The notes below the pieces were generated by a model. That model saw nothing but the letters and a program-made list of their open reading frames with translations, did no database searches and was not told the origin of the DNA. A program made the position numbers and the translations under genes. A stretch of DNA of 53,749 nt from an uncultured Bacteroidales bacterium. Its GTDB lineage: Bacteria > Bacteroidota > Bacteroidia > Bacteroidales > Lentimicrobiaceae. The stretch is from the NCBI GenBank assembly GCA_937894795.1, contig CALCQV010000162.1:1-53749 (forward strand), given 5' to 3'. This document shows positions 26,144 through 34,546 of the stretch, piece by piece. Every line of letters starts with the position of its first letter. Position 1 is the stretch's first letter.

Positions 26144-27514
26144 TTATGAAATCACTAATCTTTTTGTAATCACACTAGTATCTGTACTAATCCTTAAAAA
26201 ATAGAAACCGGAATTAATACTTTGCAAAGATAGCCTATAATTATTTGATGCCCCATCAACATTGTAACTTTTAACAAAGACTCCCATACTATTATATATA
26301 TCAATCCTAGAAATTAGTACCGAAGTTGATTTGATGATTACAAATTCACTCGCTGGATTTGGATAAACATTTATCGTTGGACTATTGGAATCGAAGAAAT
26401 CAGTACCTAATTCGCCGGTTTGATTTTCATCTTCTTCAAGAATAATAACTGTATCACAAATCATGGCTGTTCCACATAAATCTGTCACCGAAAGACAGAC
26501 GAGATATTCTCCAGGATATTCAAATTGGAATTCCGGATTTTCCAAATAAGAATAGAATCCATTACCAAAATCCCAGAAATATTCTAGCCCATCAATTGTC
26601 TGATTTGTGAAGTTAACATTCATATCTTCAATTGTGAATGAAAAGGCAGGTACTAGTTCCTCACAAATAGTAACTGATTGACAGAATGTTAGTGTATCAC
26701 AATTATTTACTACAGTTAAGCAGACATCAAAAGTACCTGGATCATTAAAGAAATAGGAGGGATTCAGTAATGTTGAACCATAACCATTCCCAAAATTCCA
26801 GTTCCAGCTGGTGGTGGGAGAGTCTTCATAAGAAAAATGGCAAAACAATCCTTGAACCTCATAATTGAAATGATCTGAAGGCATCTCACAAGTATCATAA
26901 CTAATGATGAGTGAAGGTCGAATATCCTCATCTTCATGATCACTTGAAGCAAATATCATGCTTCGGTAAATGCTTTCATCCAGCAGGCTCATTCTAATTC
27001 CAAAACTTGATTCTGGATAAGCATACATATCACATATTAATTGAGTTACATCAATGTTTGGGTAATCCTGGTTTTCAGATGTTGAAGCAGGGAGAATTAC
27101 TGCATTTTGAGATGTCACTGCAGGCTGATAATACCACATAATATCGTTCTCAGACCAATTTTCAATAATTCTTTCTAATTTGACCGAATTATCGCCACCA
27201 TGACCTACATGACTTGATGAGTAATTATAATAAAAGTTCAGGGTAGCTTTAAAATTGTGCATTTCAGCTGGTAGTTCAGGTAGGTCAAATTGAATATAAC
27301 TTCTTCCAATACCTTCAATGCCAGTATATGTCCATGCCGCAGCAATAAAGCTTGGCGTGTCACCAAGCATTCTCTCATAATAACTATTAACGTATGCATC
27401 TTTACCATCTTCAGGTCCTGGCTTAATAACGATATGAACCTGAGCTAGGGTGATGTAAGAAATCAGGACAAACTGAACAGACACCACAATTCTGATTAAT
27501 GAAGAAATTTTCAT
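26144..27514 (-). CDS. Secreted PKD-domain protein with type IX sorting tail
   Basis: Starting at the Met at 27514 gives a signal peptide (MKISSLIRIVVSVQFVLISYITLAQ split over about 25 residues) and a 456-residue protein; the open frame extends 27 codons further but with no better start. A DNRLRE-like beta domain (~30-210, with GRSYIQFDLPELP and NWSENDIMW) is followed by two PKD domains (NWNFGNGYG...FNDPGTFDVCLTV and YFWDFGNGF...FEYPGEYLVCLSV). It ends in a Por secretion tail (INVYPNPASEFVIIKS ... GFYFLRISTD ... KRLVIS). It is exported by the type IX system and probably surface-attached. Its ligand is unknown. It ends 12 bp before hddA. Confidence 0.85.
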   Translation of the reverse strand: MKISSLIRIVVSVQFVLISYITLAQVHIVIKPGPEDGKDAYVNSYYERMLGDTPSFIAAAWTYTGIEGIGRSYIQFDLPELPAEMHNFKATLNFYYNYSSSHVGHGGDNSVKLERIIENWSENDIMWYYQPAVTSQNAVILPASTSENQDYPNIDVTQLICDMYAYPESSFGIRMSLLDESIYRSMIFASSDHEDEDIRPSLIISYDTCEMPSDHFNYEVQGLFCHFSYEDSPTTSWNWNFGNGYGSTLLNPSYFFNDPGTFDVCLTVVNNCDTLTFCQSVTICEELVPAFSFTIEDMNVNFTNQTIDGLEYFWDFGNGFYSYLENPEFQFEYPGEYLVCLSVTDLCGTAMICDTVIILEEDENQTGELGTDFFDSNSPTINVYPNPASEFVIIKSTSVLISRIDIYNSMGVFVKSYNVDGASNNYRLSLQSINSGFYFLRISTDTSVITKRLVIS

Positions 27515-27772
27515 GTGAGTATGGAATAACTGATTAATAAAATTCTTAATTAACGAAGTTGGGCTAAGATAGTAATAAATTACATTAAATAGCATCTTTT
27601 ATAAAAAAAAAGTCAATGTGTTAAGAATTTTAGTGCGGAAGAGAAATTTTAATCTAAATAAAATAAAACCAGCCAATCATAGAAATTCAATTTTACCAGG
27701 CATAAAAATAGGCAGATGCAAAGCAAGATAGAAGGGAATCAATGCATAACAATAAAAAAAATAGAACTCAAA

Positions 27773-28906
27773 CTAAAAATTGAAGAGTGATTTTAGGTTT
27801 TGAAGGAAATATTTCCATGAATACTTTTCTTTGATAATTTTAATATTGTTGATAAATTCTCTTTCTTTATTTTCATCGTAGAACCTGAGAATTGCGCCAC
27901 TAACCTCATTGCTATCAGGATTAACAACATAACCAACATCACCATCGGGGACAAACTCACCTAATCCCCCAACATTTGTTATAATCATAGGTTTATTGAA
28001 ATGGTAAGCAATTTGTGTGACACCACTTTGCGTTGCACTTTTATATGGTTGAACAACGATATCACAAGCTGAAAAATATCTATAAACCTCACTGTCAGGA
28101 ATAAAATCATTAGACATCACGATTATATCTTCTAGATTCTTCTCCTTAATAAGATCCAAATATGGCTTTGAATCAGAATAGAATTCCCCTGCTACTAATA
28201 ATTTAATTCTTCGATCTTTAATTTTAATGTCTGACATGGCAGAGATTAGAATGTCTAGTCCCTTATAATCTCTGATAAATCCAAAAAAGAGAATGTAATT
28301 ATATGAGCCGTCAAGTTTCAATTCATTTAGAGCGATCTTTTTAGATACTTCTTTACCAAAGTTATCATAGATTGGATGAGGACTAAAAATCCTCGGTTTC
28401 ATGGTATCAAATAATGCTACATCATCAAGTACTTTTCTTGACATAGTTACGAACCCATCAATACTTTTCGCAAAATAGGTTGCTAAAAGTCTATCACCGA
28501 TTCTTTTTTCATGAGGAATAATATTATCTATTATTGTGATTACTTTAGAGTAGTTATTCCTTTTAGCTATCCTGGCAATGGTTCCGAAGCATGGAGCCAT
28601 AAAGGGAATCCAGAATTTTATAATTATCAAATCTGGTTTTAATTTTTTAAGCTCTTTACCAACAATTACCCAATTTATTGGATTAATAGAATTAATCTTA
28701 ACCTTTATGGGAATGTTACCATGATATTTTTCAGTAGAGTATTGTGTTTTCCCAGGAAATAATATCGATGGATATTGAAGAGAGAAAGTGTAAATCTGGA
28801 CATCCCAACCATCTGTCAATAATTCTTCTGCCAATCGTTCATTGAAATTCGATAATCCACCCCTCAAAGGATAAGCAGAACCTATAATCACCACTTTCCT
28901 GCTCAT
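27773..28906 (-). CDS. Glycosyltransferase family 4 (GT-B fold)
   Basis: A 377-residue retaining-type glycosyltransferase. The N-terminal GSAYPLRGGLSNFNERLAEEL block is the acceptor-side Rossmann start. The C-terminal half has FFGFIRDYKGLDILISA and the donor-site VVQPYKSATQSGVTQIAYHFNKPMIITNVGGLGEFV, in which the usual EX7E first Glu is replaced by Gln/Ser context while the second region is present. No membrane segment is seen, so it acts at the inner face of the membrane. Its stop overlaps the following start by one base, coupling it to the GT2 gene. Sugar specificity is unknown, but heptose transfer is possible given the neighbours. Confidence 0.85.
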   Translation of the reverse strand: MSRKVVIIGSAYPLRGGLSNFNERLAEELLTDGWDVQIYTFSLQYPSILFPGKTQYSTEKYHGNIPIKVKINSINPINWVIVGKELKKLKPDLIIIKFWIPFMAPCFGTIARIAKRNNYSKVITIIDNIIPHEKRIGDRLLATYFAKSIDGFVTMSRKVLDDVALFDTMKPRIFSPHPIYDNFGKEVSKKIALNELKLDGSYNYILFFGFIRDYKGLDILISAMSDIKIKDRRIKLLVAGEFYSDSKPYLDLIKEKNLEDIIVMSNDFIPDSEVYRYFSACDIVVQPYKSATQSGVTQIAYHFNKPMIITNVGGLGEFVPDGDVGYVVNPDSNEVSGAILRFYDENKEREFINNIKIIKEKYSWKYFLQNLKSLFNF

Positions 28907-29862
28907 CAGGCTTCTTCCTCCACAAGATAATGATTACGGTCACTTGAATTTCTCGTTATCAGCTCACCCAGAAAGCCTCCCATGAATACCTGTGTTCCCA
29001 TTATCATGGCTAACAAACCCAGGTAAAACAAGGGGCGTTCGGTCATTCGGTACTCCTCCAGAAAGATTTTTGCATAAGCTAAATAACCCGCTATAACGAA
29101 ACCAATGGCAAAGAGCATGCTTCCTATCGTTCCAAACAAGTGCATAGGCTTTCTTCCAAATCTTGAAACAAACATTATGGAGATTAAATCAAGAAAGCCA
29201 TTTACAAAGCGCTCCCAGCCAAACTTTGTTACTCCATATTGTCTTTTTCTGTGAACTACTACTTTCTCACCAATCTTTCTGAATCCTGCCCACTTGGCAA
29301 TGACTGGTATATAACGATGCATTTCACCATAGACTTCAATTGCTTTAACAACCTCCCGACGATAAGCTTTAAGACCACAGTTCATATCATGAAGCTTCAC
29401 ACCCGATATTTTTCTTGTTACTGAGTTATATATCTTTGAAGGGATATTCTTGGTCAATTTTGAGTCGTAACGCTTCTTTTTCCATCCGGAAACAAGGTCA
29501 AATCCTCCATTGGTAATCATATCATACAATTCTGGAATTTCATCAGGACTATCCTGTAAGTCAGCATCCATAGTAATTACAACTTCACCTGCTGCTTTTT
29601 GGAATCCCTGATTTAATGCTGCTGATTTACCATAATTCCTTCTGAATTTAATGCCCTTTAAAGTAGCATTTTTTTCTATCAGTGATTTGACTACCTGCCA
29701 TGAACTGTCACTACTGCCGTCATCAACAAGAATAATTTCATAGCTATAGCTATTTTCTAACATTACCCTCTTGATCCATTCACATAGTTCTGGTAAGGAT
29801 TCCTCCTCATTATATAAAGGAATTACTACGGATATTTGTAACCGGTTGGTTGATTGGTCCAT
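28906..29862 (-). CDS. Polyprenyl-phosphate glycosyltransferase (GT2, DPM1/ArnC-like)
   Basis: A 318-residue membrane enzyme. The GT-A domain starts VVIPLYNEEESLPEL, has the LVDDGSSDSSW nucleotide site, and the metal and donor motif MDADLQDSPDEIP, followed by NYGKSAALNQGF. Two C-terminal helices (GTIGSMLFAIGFVIAGYLAYA and FYLGLLAMIMGTQVFMGGFLGEL) anchor it. The family transfers a sugar from a nucleotide donor to undecaprenyl or dolichyl phosphate for export. It lies directly upstream of the GT4 gene on the minus strand, and is followed by nothing that identifies the sugar. Confidence 0.9.
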   Translation of the reverse strand: MDQSTNRLQISVVIPLYNEEESLPELCEWIKRVMLENSYSYEIILVDDGSSDSSWQVVKSLIEKNATLKGIKFRRNYGKSAALNQGFQKAAGEVVITMDADLQDSPDEIPELYDMITNGGFDLVSGWKKKRYDSKLTKNIPSKIYNSVTRKISGVKLHDMNCGLKAYRREVVKAIEVYGEMHRYIPVIAKWAGFRKIGEKVVVHRKRQYGVTKFGWERFVNGFLDLISIMFVSRFGRKPMHLFGTIGSMLFAIGFVIAGYLAYAKIFLEEYRMTERPLFYLGLLAMIMGTQVFMGGFLGELITRNSSDRNHYLVEEEA

Positions 29863-29864
29863 TT

Positions 29865-30428
29865 TTATTTAAATGTAGAGTTGAAACTATCGTCTTGCTT
29901 TTTCAGAAAAGCTGACGTTATAAGAGAAATGATTGTGCCCCAGAAAGCCATTCCTCCTAATGTAAATATATTTAAAAGTGGCATTTGCATGAATTTTGAG
30001 CTCATTTTCATTTGCTGGTCAATCATCTCATCAGATAAACCTGCTTCTGCCCATTTCTGTTCTGCAATATCCATCATCTCCCTGAGTCCATCAGGATTGA
30101 TATAACTAAAGAAAATCCAAATATAAATTGCCATAATAACACCAACAATAATACTTACATAAAATCCTGTAAGGACAGCTTTACCATATGATATATATCC
30201 ACCATTCAATTTATTACGATAGTATAAGGTAGCCAAAATTATACCAACAATCTGGATCACATAGGTCAATGTGTTCAACCAACTGTTTGTGTCCAGATCT
30301 AATGCAAATAAGAGTAATGAAACCAAGATAAATGCAACTCCGGTATACAGTCCATATTTTAGAGCATTCATAAAAACGGATACTTTTGGACTTTCGTTCT
30401 GGTTGGTCATTTCATTAATATTTTCCAT
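29865..30428 (-). CDS. DUF4199 family membrane protein
   Basis: A membrane protein of 187 residues from the Met at 30428 (MENINEMTNQNESPKVS); an in-frame Met 24 bp upstream is less likely because it is within the leader. Four predicted helices occur (YGLYTGVAFILVSLLLFAL, WLNTLTYVIQIVGIILATLYY, KAVLTGFYVSIIVGVIMAIYIW and PLLNIFTLGGMAFWGTIISLITSAFL) with GGYISYGKA between the second and third, as in DUF4199 proteins of Bacteroidota. Function is unknown. It sits 2 bp upstream of the GT2 gene, a pairing that suggests a link to lipid-linked sugar handling, but this is only context. Confidence 0.8.
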   Translation of the reverse strand: MENINEMTNQNESPKVSVFMNALKYGLYTGVAFILVSLLLFALDLDTNSWLNTLTYVIQIVGIILATLYYRNKLNGGYISYGKAVLTGFYVSIIVGVIMAIYIWIFFSYINPDGLREMMDIAEQKWAEAGLSDEMIDQQMKMSSKFMQMPLLNIFTLGGMAFWGTIISLITSAFLKKQDDSFNSTFK

Positions 30429-30449
30429 GGTATTTGTGTTTTGTTTATG

Positions 30450-30457
30450 CAAATGTA
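30450..30457 (-). promoter_or_regulatory. -7 element for the DUF4199-GT2-GT4 operon
   Basis: TACATTTG on the minus strand matches TAnnTTTG and lies 21 bp before the start at 30428. The -33 box is not clear. Confidence 0.5.
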
Positions 30458-30496
30458 TTGAATAATATGTAAAGCTTAAAAATTATCAATAGGCAA

Positions 30497-30526
30497 TTGC
30501 AAAGTGAACACAAATTTGTATCTTTG
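30497..30526 (+). promoter_or_regulatory. Promoter of the SRP RNA gene
   Basis: TTG (30497-30499) is followed after 19 bp by TATCTTTG (30519-30526), a perfect TAnnTTTG. The RNA would begin about 4 bp later. Confidence 0.75.
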
Positions 30527-30529
30527 CAG

Positions 30530-30630
30530 CGGGTAAGTCTTATACGACCAGCTCCTATCGAACTCCCCCAGGTCAGGAATGAAGCAAGGGTAGATGGTTG
30601 TAGCGGTGCGATATAAGTAGCTTACCCTTT
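30530..30630 (+). ncRNA. ffs: Signal recognition particle RNA, small bacterial type
   Basis: The RNA of about 100 nt contains the conserved SRP Alu-less domain IV: CCCCCAGGTCAGGAATGAAG followed by CAAGGGTAG, with the GGAA tetraloop and the asymmetric AGCA side expected for Ffh binding. The ends pair (GGGTAAG at 30531 with CTTACCC at 30621), forming the long 4.5S-type hairpin. It has its own consensus promoter and ends in a run of six T (30628-30633), so the terminal stem also serves as terminator. With Ffh it targets membrane proteins to FtsY. Confidence 0.93.
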
Positions 30631-30684
30631 TTTATTTGAATAAAACGCTGTAAATTGCATCGTCTTATCAAAAAGTAACAGGTT

Positions 30685-31296
30685 ATGTTATTGAAAATTT
30701 ATCCTGAGAATCCTAATCCTAAGCATGTTAGACTAGTTGTTGAGTGTCTGATGGATGGAGGTATTATTATTTATCCTACTGATACGATCTATGGTTTAGG
30801 ATGTGATATCTTCAAAGCTAAAGCCATTGAACGTATTGCCAACATAAAAGGCATCAAAGCTGAAAAGGCTAATTTCTCCTTTATTTGCAATGATCTCAGC
30901 CAGTTATCTGATTATACAAAACCAATCCCTAATTCTATCTTCAAGTTGATGAAGAGCAATCTGCCGGGTCCTTTTACATTTATACTTAATGCCAGTAACA
31001 ATGTGCCTAAATTGATTCAAAGCAAGAAGAAGACTGTTGGTATCCGTATTCCCGATAACTTAATTCCCATAGAGATAGTTAAAGAACTTGGTAATCCGAT
31101 TATGTCAACATCTATACATGATGACGATAAAATAATTGAATATACTACCGATCCTGAGCTCATATACGAAAAGTATAATAAGCTTGTTGATATTGTGATA
31201 GATGGGGGATATGGCGACAACGAACCATCTACCATTGTTGATTGTACAGATGATGAACCTGTAGTTGTTCGTGAAGGTAAGGGTATACTGATATGA
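30685..31296 (+). CDS. Sua5/YciO/YrdC family protein
   Basis: A 203-residue protein of the family that makes threonylcarbamoyl-AMP for tRNA t6A. The blocks YPTDTIYGLGCDI, NLPGPFTFIL, KKTVGIRIPDN and STSIHDDD...EPSTIVDCTDD are the family core. The length and the spacing match the YciO branch, whose role in t6A is less certain than that of TsaC. The gene begins 52 bp after the SRP RNA terminator and overlaps the cupin gene by 4 bp. Confidence 0.88.
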   Translation: MLLKIYPENPNPKHVRLVVECLMDGGIIIYPTDTIYGLGCDIFKAKAIERIANIKGIKAEKANFSFICNDLSQLSDYTKPIPNSIFKLMKSNLPGPFTFILNASNNVPKLIQSKKKTVGIRIPDNLIPIEIVKELGNPIMSTSIHDDDKIIEYTTDPELIYEKYNKLVDIVIDGGYGDNEPSTIVDCTDDEPVVVREGKGILI

Positions 31297-31634
31297 GAAG
31301 CTTAAATAACATTTTTCAGACTCCTTCATTACCGGGTGATGATGAATTTTCAGAGTTATTGGCAAAGGGTGATGTTAATATAGAAAGAATTATTTCCACC
31401 GGTCAAATAACACCTTCCGATTCATGGTATGATCAAGAACAAGATGAATGGGTGATTCTGCTGGAAGGAGAGGCAAGGTTGCTATTTTCAGGTGAAGATG
31501 AAATATTATTAAAGAAAGGTGATTATTTGCTTATCAAGGCTCATGAAAAGCATCGCGTTACATACACAAGTGTTCATCCTTCCTGTATTTGGCTTGCTGT
31601 ACATGGCAAATTGACTTCTGACTCTCAATATTAA
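31293..31634 (+). CDS. Small cupin-domain protein
   Basis: A 113-residue single-domain beta-barrel. The first cupin motif lies in SWYDQEQDEWVILLEGEARLLF and the second in KGDYLLIKAHEKHRVTYTS, with His residues in HEKHRV and an acidic residue in the first motif. This gives a possible metal site. It overlaps yciO by 4 bp (ATGA), implying co-translation. Substrate and role are unknown. It could be a sugar- or amino-acid-related epimerase or dioxygenase fold, or a small sensor. Confidence 0.8.
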   Translation: MRSLNNIFQTPSLPGDDEFSELLAKGDVNIERIISTGQITPSDSWYDQEQDEWVILLEGEARLLFSGEDEILLKKGDYLLIKAHEKHRVTYTSVHPSCIWLAVHGKLTSDSQY

Positions 31635-31704
31635 CTTCTTCAGGAGTTTAAGTAATTGAAAACATGTTAGATATAAATAGCTGTAAAAAAATGTTGGCTT
31701 TTTA

Positions 31705-31735
31705 TTTGGATGTAATGTAAAAAACTGTACTTTTG
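31705..31735 (+). promoter_or_regulatory. Promoter of tRNA-Lys
   Basis: TTTG (31705-31708), a 19-bp spacer and TACTTTTG (31728-31735) match the Bacteroidota consensus perfectly, 13 bp upstream of the tRNA. Confidence 0.75.
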
Positions 31736-31748
31736 CAGTCCCATAAAC

Positions 31749-31821
31749 GATTCCGTAGCTCAGCAGGTAGAGCACATCCCTTTTAAGGATGGGGTCCTGG
31801 GTTCGAATCCCAGCGGGATCA
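31749..31821 (+). tRNA. tRNA-Lys (anticodon TTT)
   Basis: The 73-nt sequence folds into a full cloverleaf. The acceptor stem is GATTCCG with CGGGATC (one T-G pair) and discriminator A. The D-arm is GCTC..GAGC, the anticodon stem CATCC/GGATG has loop CTTTTAA (anticodon TTT), and the T-arm is CTGGG TTCGAAT CCCAG. No CCA is encoded. It has its own promoter and terminator. Confidence 0.97.
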
Positions 31822-31832
31822 CTTGTAAAGCG

Positions 31833-31874
31833 AAAAGCCACTTGTTAATATCATTACAAGTGGTTTTTCTTTTT
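31833..31874 (+). terminator. Intrinsic terminator after tRNA-Lys
   Basis: A 13-bp stem (AAAAGCCACTTGT against ACAAGTGGTTTTT, one G-T pair) closes a 10-nt loop and continues into TTTTTCTTTTT. Confidence 0.85.
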
Positions 31875-31899
31875 AACTTTGGTGCCATAATTCAATACT

Positions 31900-33051
31900 A
31901 TGAAAATGATTGGTTGGATCAGGTCATCAGCTATTATCTTTCTCTTTTCTGTTTATAGTTCAGCTACAGCTCAAATTGTTAGCGTACCACTTGGTTCAGG
32001 TAAGGCAGATCCTGGAGGAGAGGGTTTTATATATGCACTTCCATTAAACACTGTTAAAGTAAACGTGCATGTTGTAAAAACCGAAAAATTCAAAGGTATG
32101 TACAGTGATTTTGCTGCAAAAATGTTAGGCATATCAGAGGTAGTTGAAAAGGATAATACTTCCTATAAAATTGAAAGTATCACTCTAAACACTATAAATG
32201 AAGTAGATACAACACAGTTTTATTTTGCCAGGTTACCTGAGAAGCTTAAAGATGATCAAACGTTTATGGTTAGTCTTTCAGAACAGGGATTTATTAATGG
32301 ATATAGACTTGTAAAAAGGGATGATAATGAAAACAATAAGGATTTGATAGTTGAATCACCATTTCGTGATCTGCTGAAGCCTGTGCTTATTGAGAAAGTT
32401 GACACTATCATCCGTAAGGTGAGTATTGATACTAATATTTTTGAGGAGAAAGTTCTCAAACGGAGTATCTCGGTTAAATCAACGGAGCAGCAGGCCCGTG
32501 AAATTGCTGATCTTATCTACCGAATAGAAGATAGTAAGTATAGTCTGATCACAGGTTATCAAGAGGTTAACTACTCACAGGAGAGTCTGCAATTTATGCT
32601 TGATCAACTTAACAAGATGGAGAATGAATACCTCGCATTTTTTAAAGGGTCTATAGTTAATTCCGAGTATGTATATACTTATTATTATACTCCGCAATCA
32701 AATTCTACAGAATCATTCAGCACATTATTCCGGTTTTCAGGTAATTCAGGCGTGTTAAGTAAAACCGGACAAACAGGTGATCCGGTCAATATCACTGTTA
32801 AACCTCTGAATATTTACAAGGAGGTTCGAAAATTTGAAAATCAAAGAATGAGTTATAAGCGTAAGGCTAAAGGTCTTTATTACCGTATTCCTGAAAGTGT
32901 TAGTATTGATATTACCCTTGGGAGCAATGTCATTAAATCGGAGAAATTATCTATCAGTCAATTAGGTATAGTAACATTCTTGCCATACAGCAATCTTTCG
33001 ACTGCTGATTTTTATGAGAATGGTTCCTTAAAATTCATTGTTTTGGAATAA
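31900..33051 (+). CDS. DUF4831 family exported protein
   Basis: A 383-residue protein with a signal peptide of about 25 residues (cleavage after SSATAQ). The mature part begins IVSVPLGSG and contains the family blocks IYALPLNTVKVNVHVVKTEKFKGMYSDFAAKMLGI and EQQAREIADLIYRIEDSKYSLITGYQEV, as in DUF4831 proteins, which are found in Bacteroidota and have no assigned function. It is probably periplasmic or outer-membrane associated. The Yip1 gene follows after 18 bp. Confidence 0.82.
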   Translation: MKMIGWIRSSAIIFLFSVYSSATAQIVSVPLGSGKADPGGEGFIYALPLNTVKVNVHVVKTEKFKGMYSDFAAKMLGISEVVEKDNTSYKIESITLNTINEVDTTQFYFARLPEKLKDDQTFMVSLSEQGFINGYRLVKRDDNENNKDLIVESPFRDLLKPVLIEKVDTIIRKVSIDTNIFEEKVLKRSISVKSTEQQAREIADLIYRIEDSKYSLITGYQEVNYSQESLQFMLDQLNKMENEYLAFFKGSIVNSEYVYTYYYTPQSNSTESFSTLFRFSGNSGVLSKTGQTGDPVNITVKPLNIYKEVRKFENQRMSYKRKAKGLYYRIPESVSIDITLGSNVIKSEKLSISQLGIVTFLPYSNLSTADFYENGSLKFIVLE

Positions 33052-33069
33052 GAGGTTAAGTCAAGCTTT

Positions 33070-33651
33070 ATGTTAGAGAGAATAAAAGGGATTATCTTCT
33101 ATCCGGGTTATGAATGGAAGATAATTGCAGCTGAAAAAAGAACATTAAAAGAGGATTTCGCTGGTTATGCAATTAATCTGATTCTATTCGGCGCTGCAAC
33201 AATGGCAATCGGCAATTTCTTCTTTGTGCGGAATGTTCTGGATATTGATGCCTATAGATTTTCTTATCCGCTGGTAAGAGCATTGTTCTATATATTAATG
33301 CAAGTGCTGACTGTAATGATTCTAACCTTTTTTGTACATGGTACAGCAAGGAAGTTTGCATCACAAAAAGATTTTGTCAAGAGTGGAAAGCTGGTTATTT
33401 ATTCATTAACACCGTTTTTACTCTGCTATATGCTGGCTAATCTGGATAGGCGATTAATCATTTTAGTGATTCCATCATTCTATTCATTATATCTCTTTGC
33501 CAAGGGGCTTCCAATAATTCTTAAAACGGAGCCTCTCAAGGTTCCCACTTTTGTTTTCATCATTGCAATAATGACCCTGGGAGTGAATTATTTACTTGAG
33601 ATGGGTTTCGCGTGGTTGACAACACTTTTGTTCCCTGACATCCTTGTATAA
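33070..33651 (+). CDS. Yip1-domain membrane protein
   Basis: A 193-residue inner-membrane protein beginning MLERIKGIIFYPGYEWKIIA, the usual soluble lead of bacterial Yip1/DUF1282 proteins. About five hydrophobic segments follow (NLILFGAATMAIGNFFF, LVRALFYILMQVLTVMILTFF, GKLVIYSLTPFLLCYMLANL, RLIILVIPSFYSLYLFAKGL and FVFIIAIMTLGVNYLLEMGF). Function is unknown. It is likely co-transcribed with the DUF4831 gene and converges on kdsA. Confidence 0.8.
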   Translation: MLERIKGIIFYPGYEWKIIAAEKRTLKEDFAGYAINLILFGAATMAIGNFFFVRNVLDIDAYRFSYPLVRALFYILMQVLTVMILTFFVHGTARKFASQKDFVKSGKLVIYSLTPFLLCYMLANLDRRLIILVIPSFYSLYLFAKGLPIILKTEPLKVPTFVFIIAIMTLGVNYLLEMGFAWLTTLLFPDILV

Positions 33652-33703
33652 GGAGATGGAGAAGAGGTAATTCGTAGAAAAAACCTGCACTTAAATACCC
33701 GGT

Positions 33704-34531
33704 TCAGGCAGTAATGGTTTTTAAATATGCCTCTCTAAGTATTGTTAAATCAACCAATAGCTTCTCCAATTGATTAAGAGGGAGCATGTTAGCTGCATCT
33801 GATAATGCAGTTGCCGGATTAGGGTGAGTTTCAAGGAATATACCATCAGCTCCTGCGGCTATACCTGCACGTGCAATAGTGGAAATCATGGAAGGTATTC
33901 CGCCACTTATTCCTGATGATTGGTTAGGCTGTTGAAGTGAATGCGTAACATCCAGTACCACTGGCACATTGAATTTCTGCATCACTGGGATTGACCGGAA
34001 ATCTACAATCAGGTCCTGATATCCAAACATGGTACCTCTGTCGGTTAGGATAACTTTATGATTACCGGTTTCATATACCTTTTCAACAGCAAACTGCATC
34101 GATTCTGCTGAAAGGAATTGTCCCTTCTTGATGTTTATCCACTTATTGGTTTTTCCGGCGGCTTCCAGTAAATCAGTTTGCCGACAGAGGAATGCGGGTA
34201 TTTGAAGAATGTCAACAAAAGGTGCTGCCAAGTCAGCTTCTTCAGCTGTATGGATATCCGTAACAATGGGGACATTGAGTTTATTCCTTACCTCTGCCAG
34301 ACACTTAAGGGCAATTTCATCACCTATCCCTTTAAACGAAGAGGCTTTTGACCTATTGGCTTTCCTGTATGAAGCTTTGAAAATGAATGGAATATCAAGC
34401 CTGGTTGTTATTTGTAAAATCTTTTCGGCAATCTGCAATGGCATTTCTGTATTCTCCACTACACATGGTCCTGCCATAAGAAAGAAGTTTCTTGATGGCT
34501 TAAGATTACTGATATCTGGTGTTTTATTCAC
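33704..34531 (-). CDS. kdsA: 3-deoxy-8-phosphooctulonate (KDO-8-P) synthase
   Basis: A 275-residue TIM-barrel enzyme that condenses PEP and arabinose 5-phosphate to KDO-8-P for lipid A-core synthesis. Visible motifs are FLMAGPCVVEN, FKASYRKANRSKASSFKG, VTDIHTAEEA, LQIPAFLCRQTDLL, KKGQFLSAE and LTDRGTMFGY. The Cys in AGPC is at the position that separates the metal-dependent class from the metal-independent class, where Asn is found; it belongs to the metal-dependent class. The rarA gene ends 16 bp upstream. Confidence 0.95.
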   Translation of the reverse strand: MNKTPDISNLKPSRNFFLMAGPCVVENTEMPLQIAEKILQITTRLDIPFIFKASYRKANRSKASSFKGIGDEIALKCLAEVRNKLNVPIVTDIHTAEEADLAAPFVDILQIPAFLCRQTDLLEAAGKTNKWINIKKGQFLSAESMQFAVEKVYETGNHKVILTDRGTMFGYQDLIVDFRSIPVMQKFNVPVVLDVTHSLQQPNQSSGISGGIPSMISTIARAGIAAGADGIFLETHPNPATALSDAANMLPLNQLEKLLVDLTILREAYLKTITA

Positions 34532-34546
34532 TTGATTTCTGTTTAA

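Noticed and set aside
31509..31841. Minus-strand open frame crossing the tRNA-Lys gene
   Set aside because: It runs antisense through the tRNA and the cupin gene and has no domain; a frame shadow.
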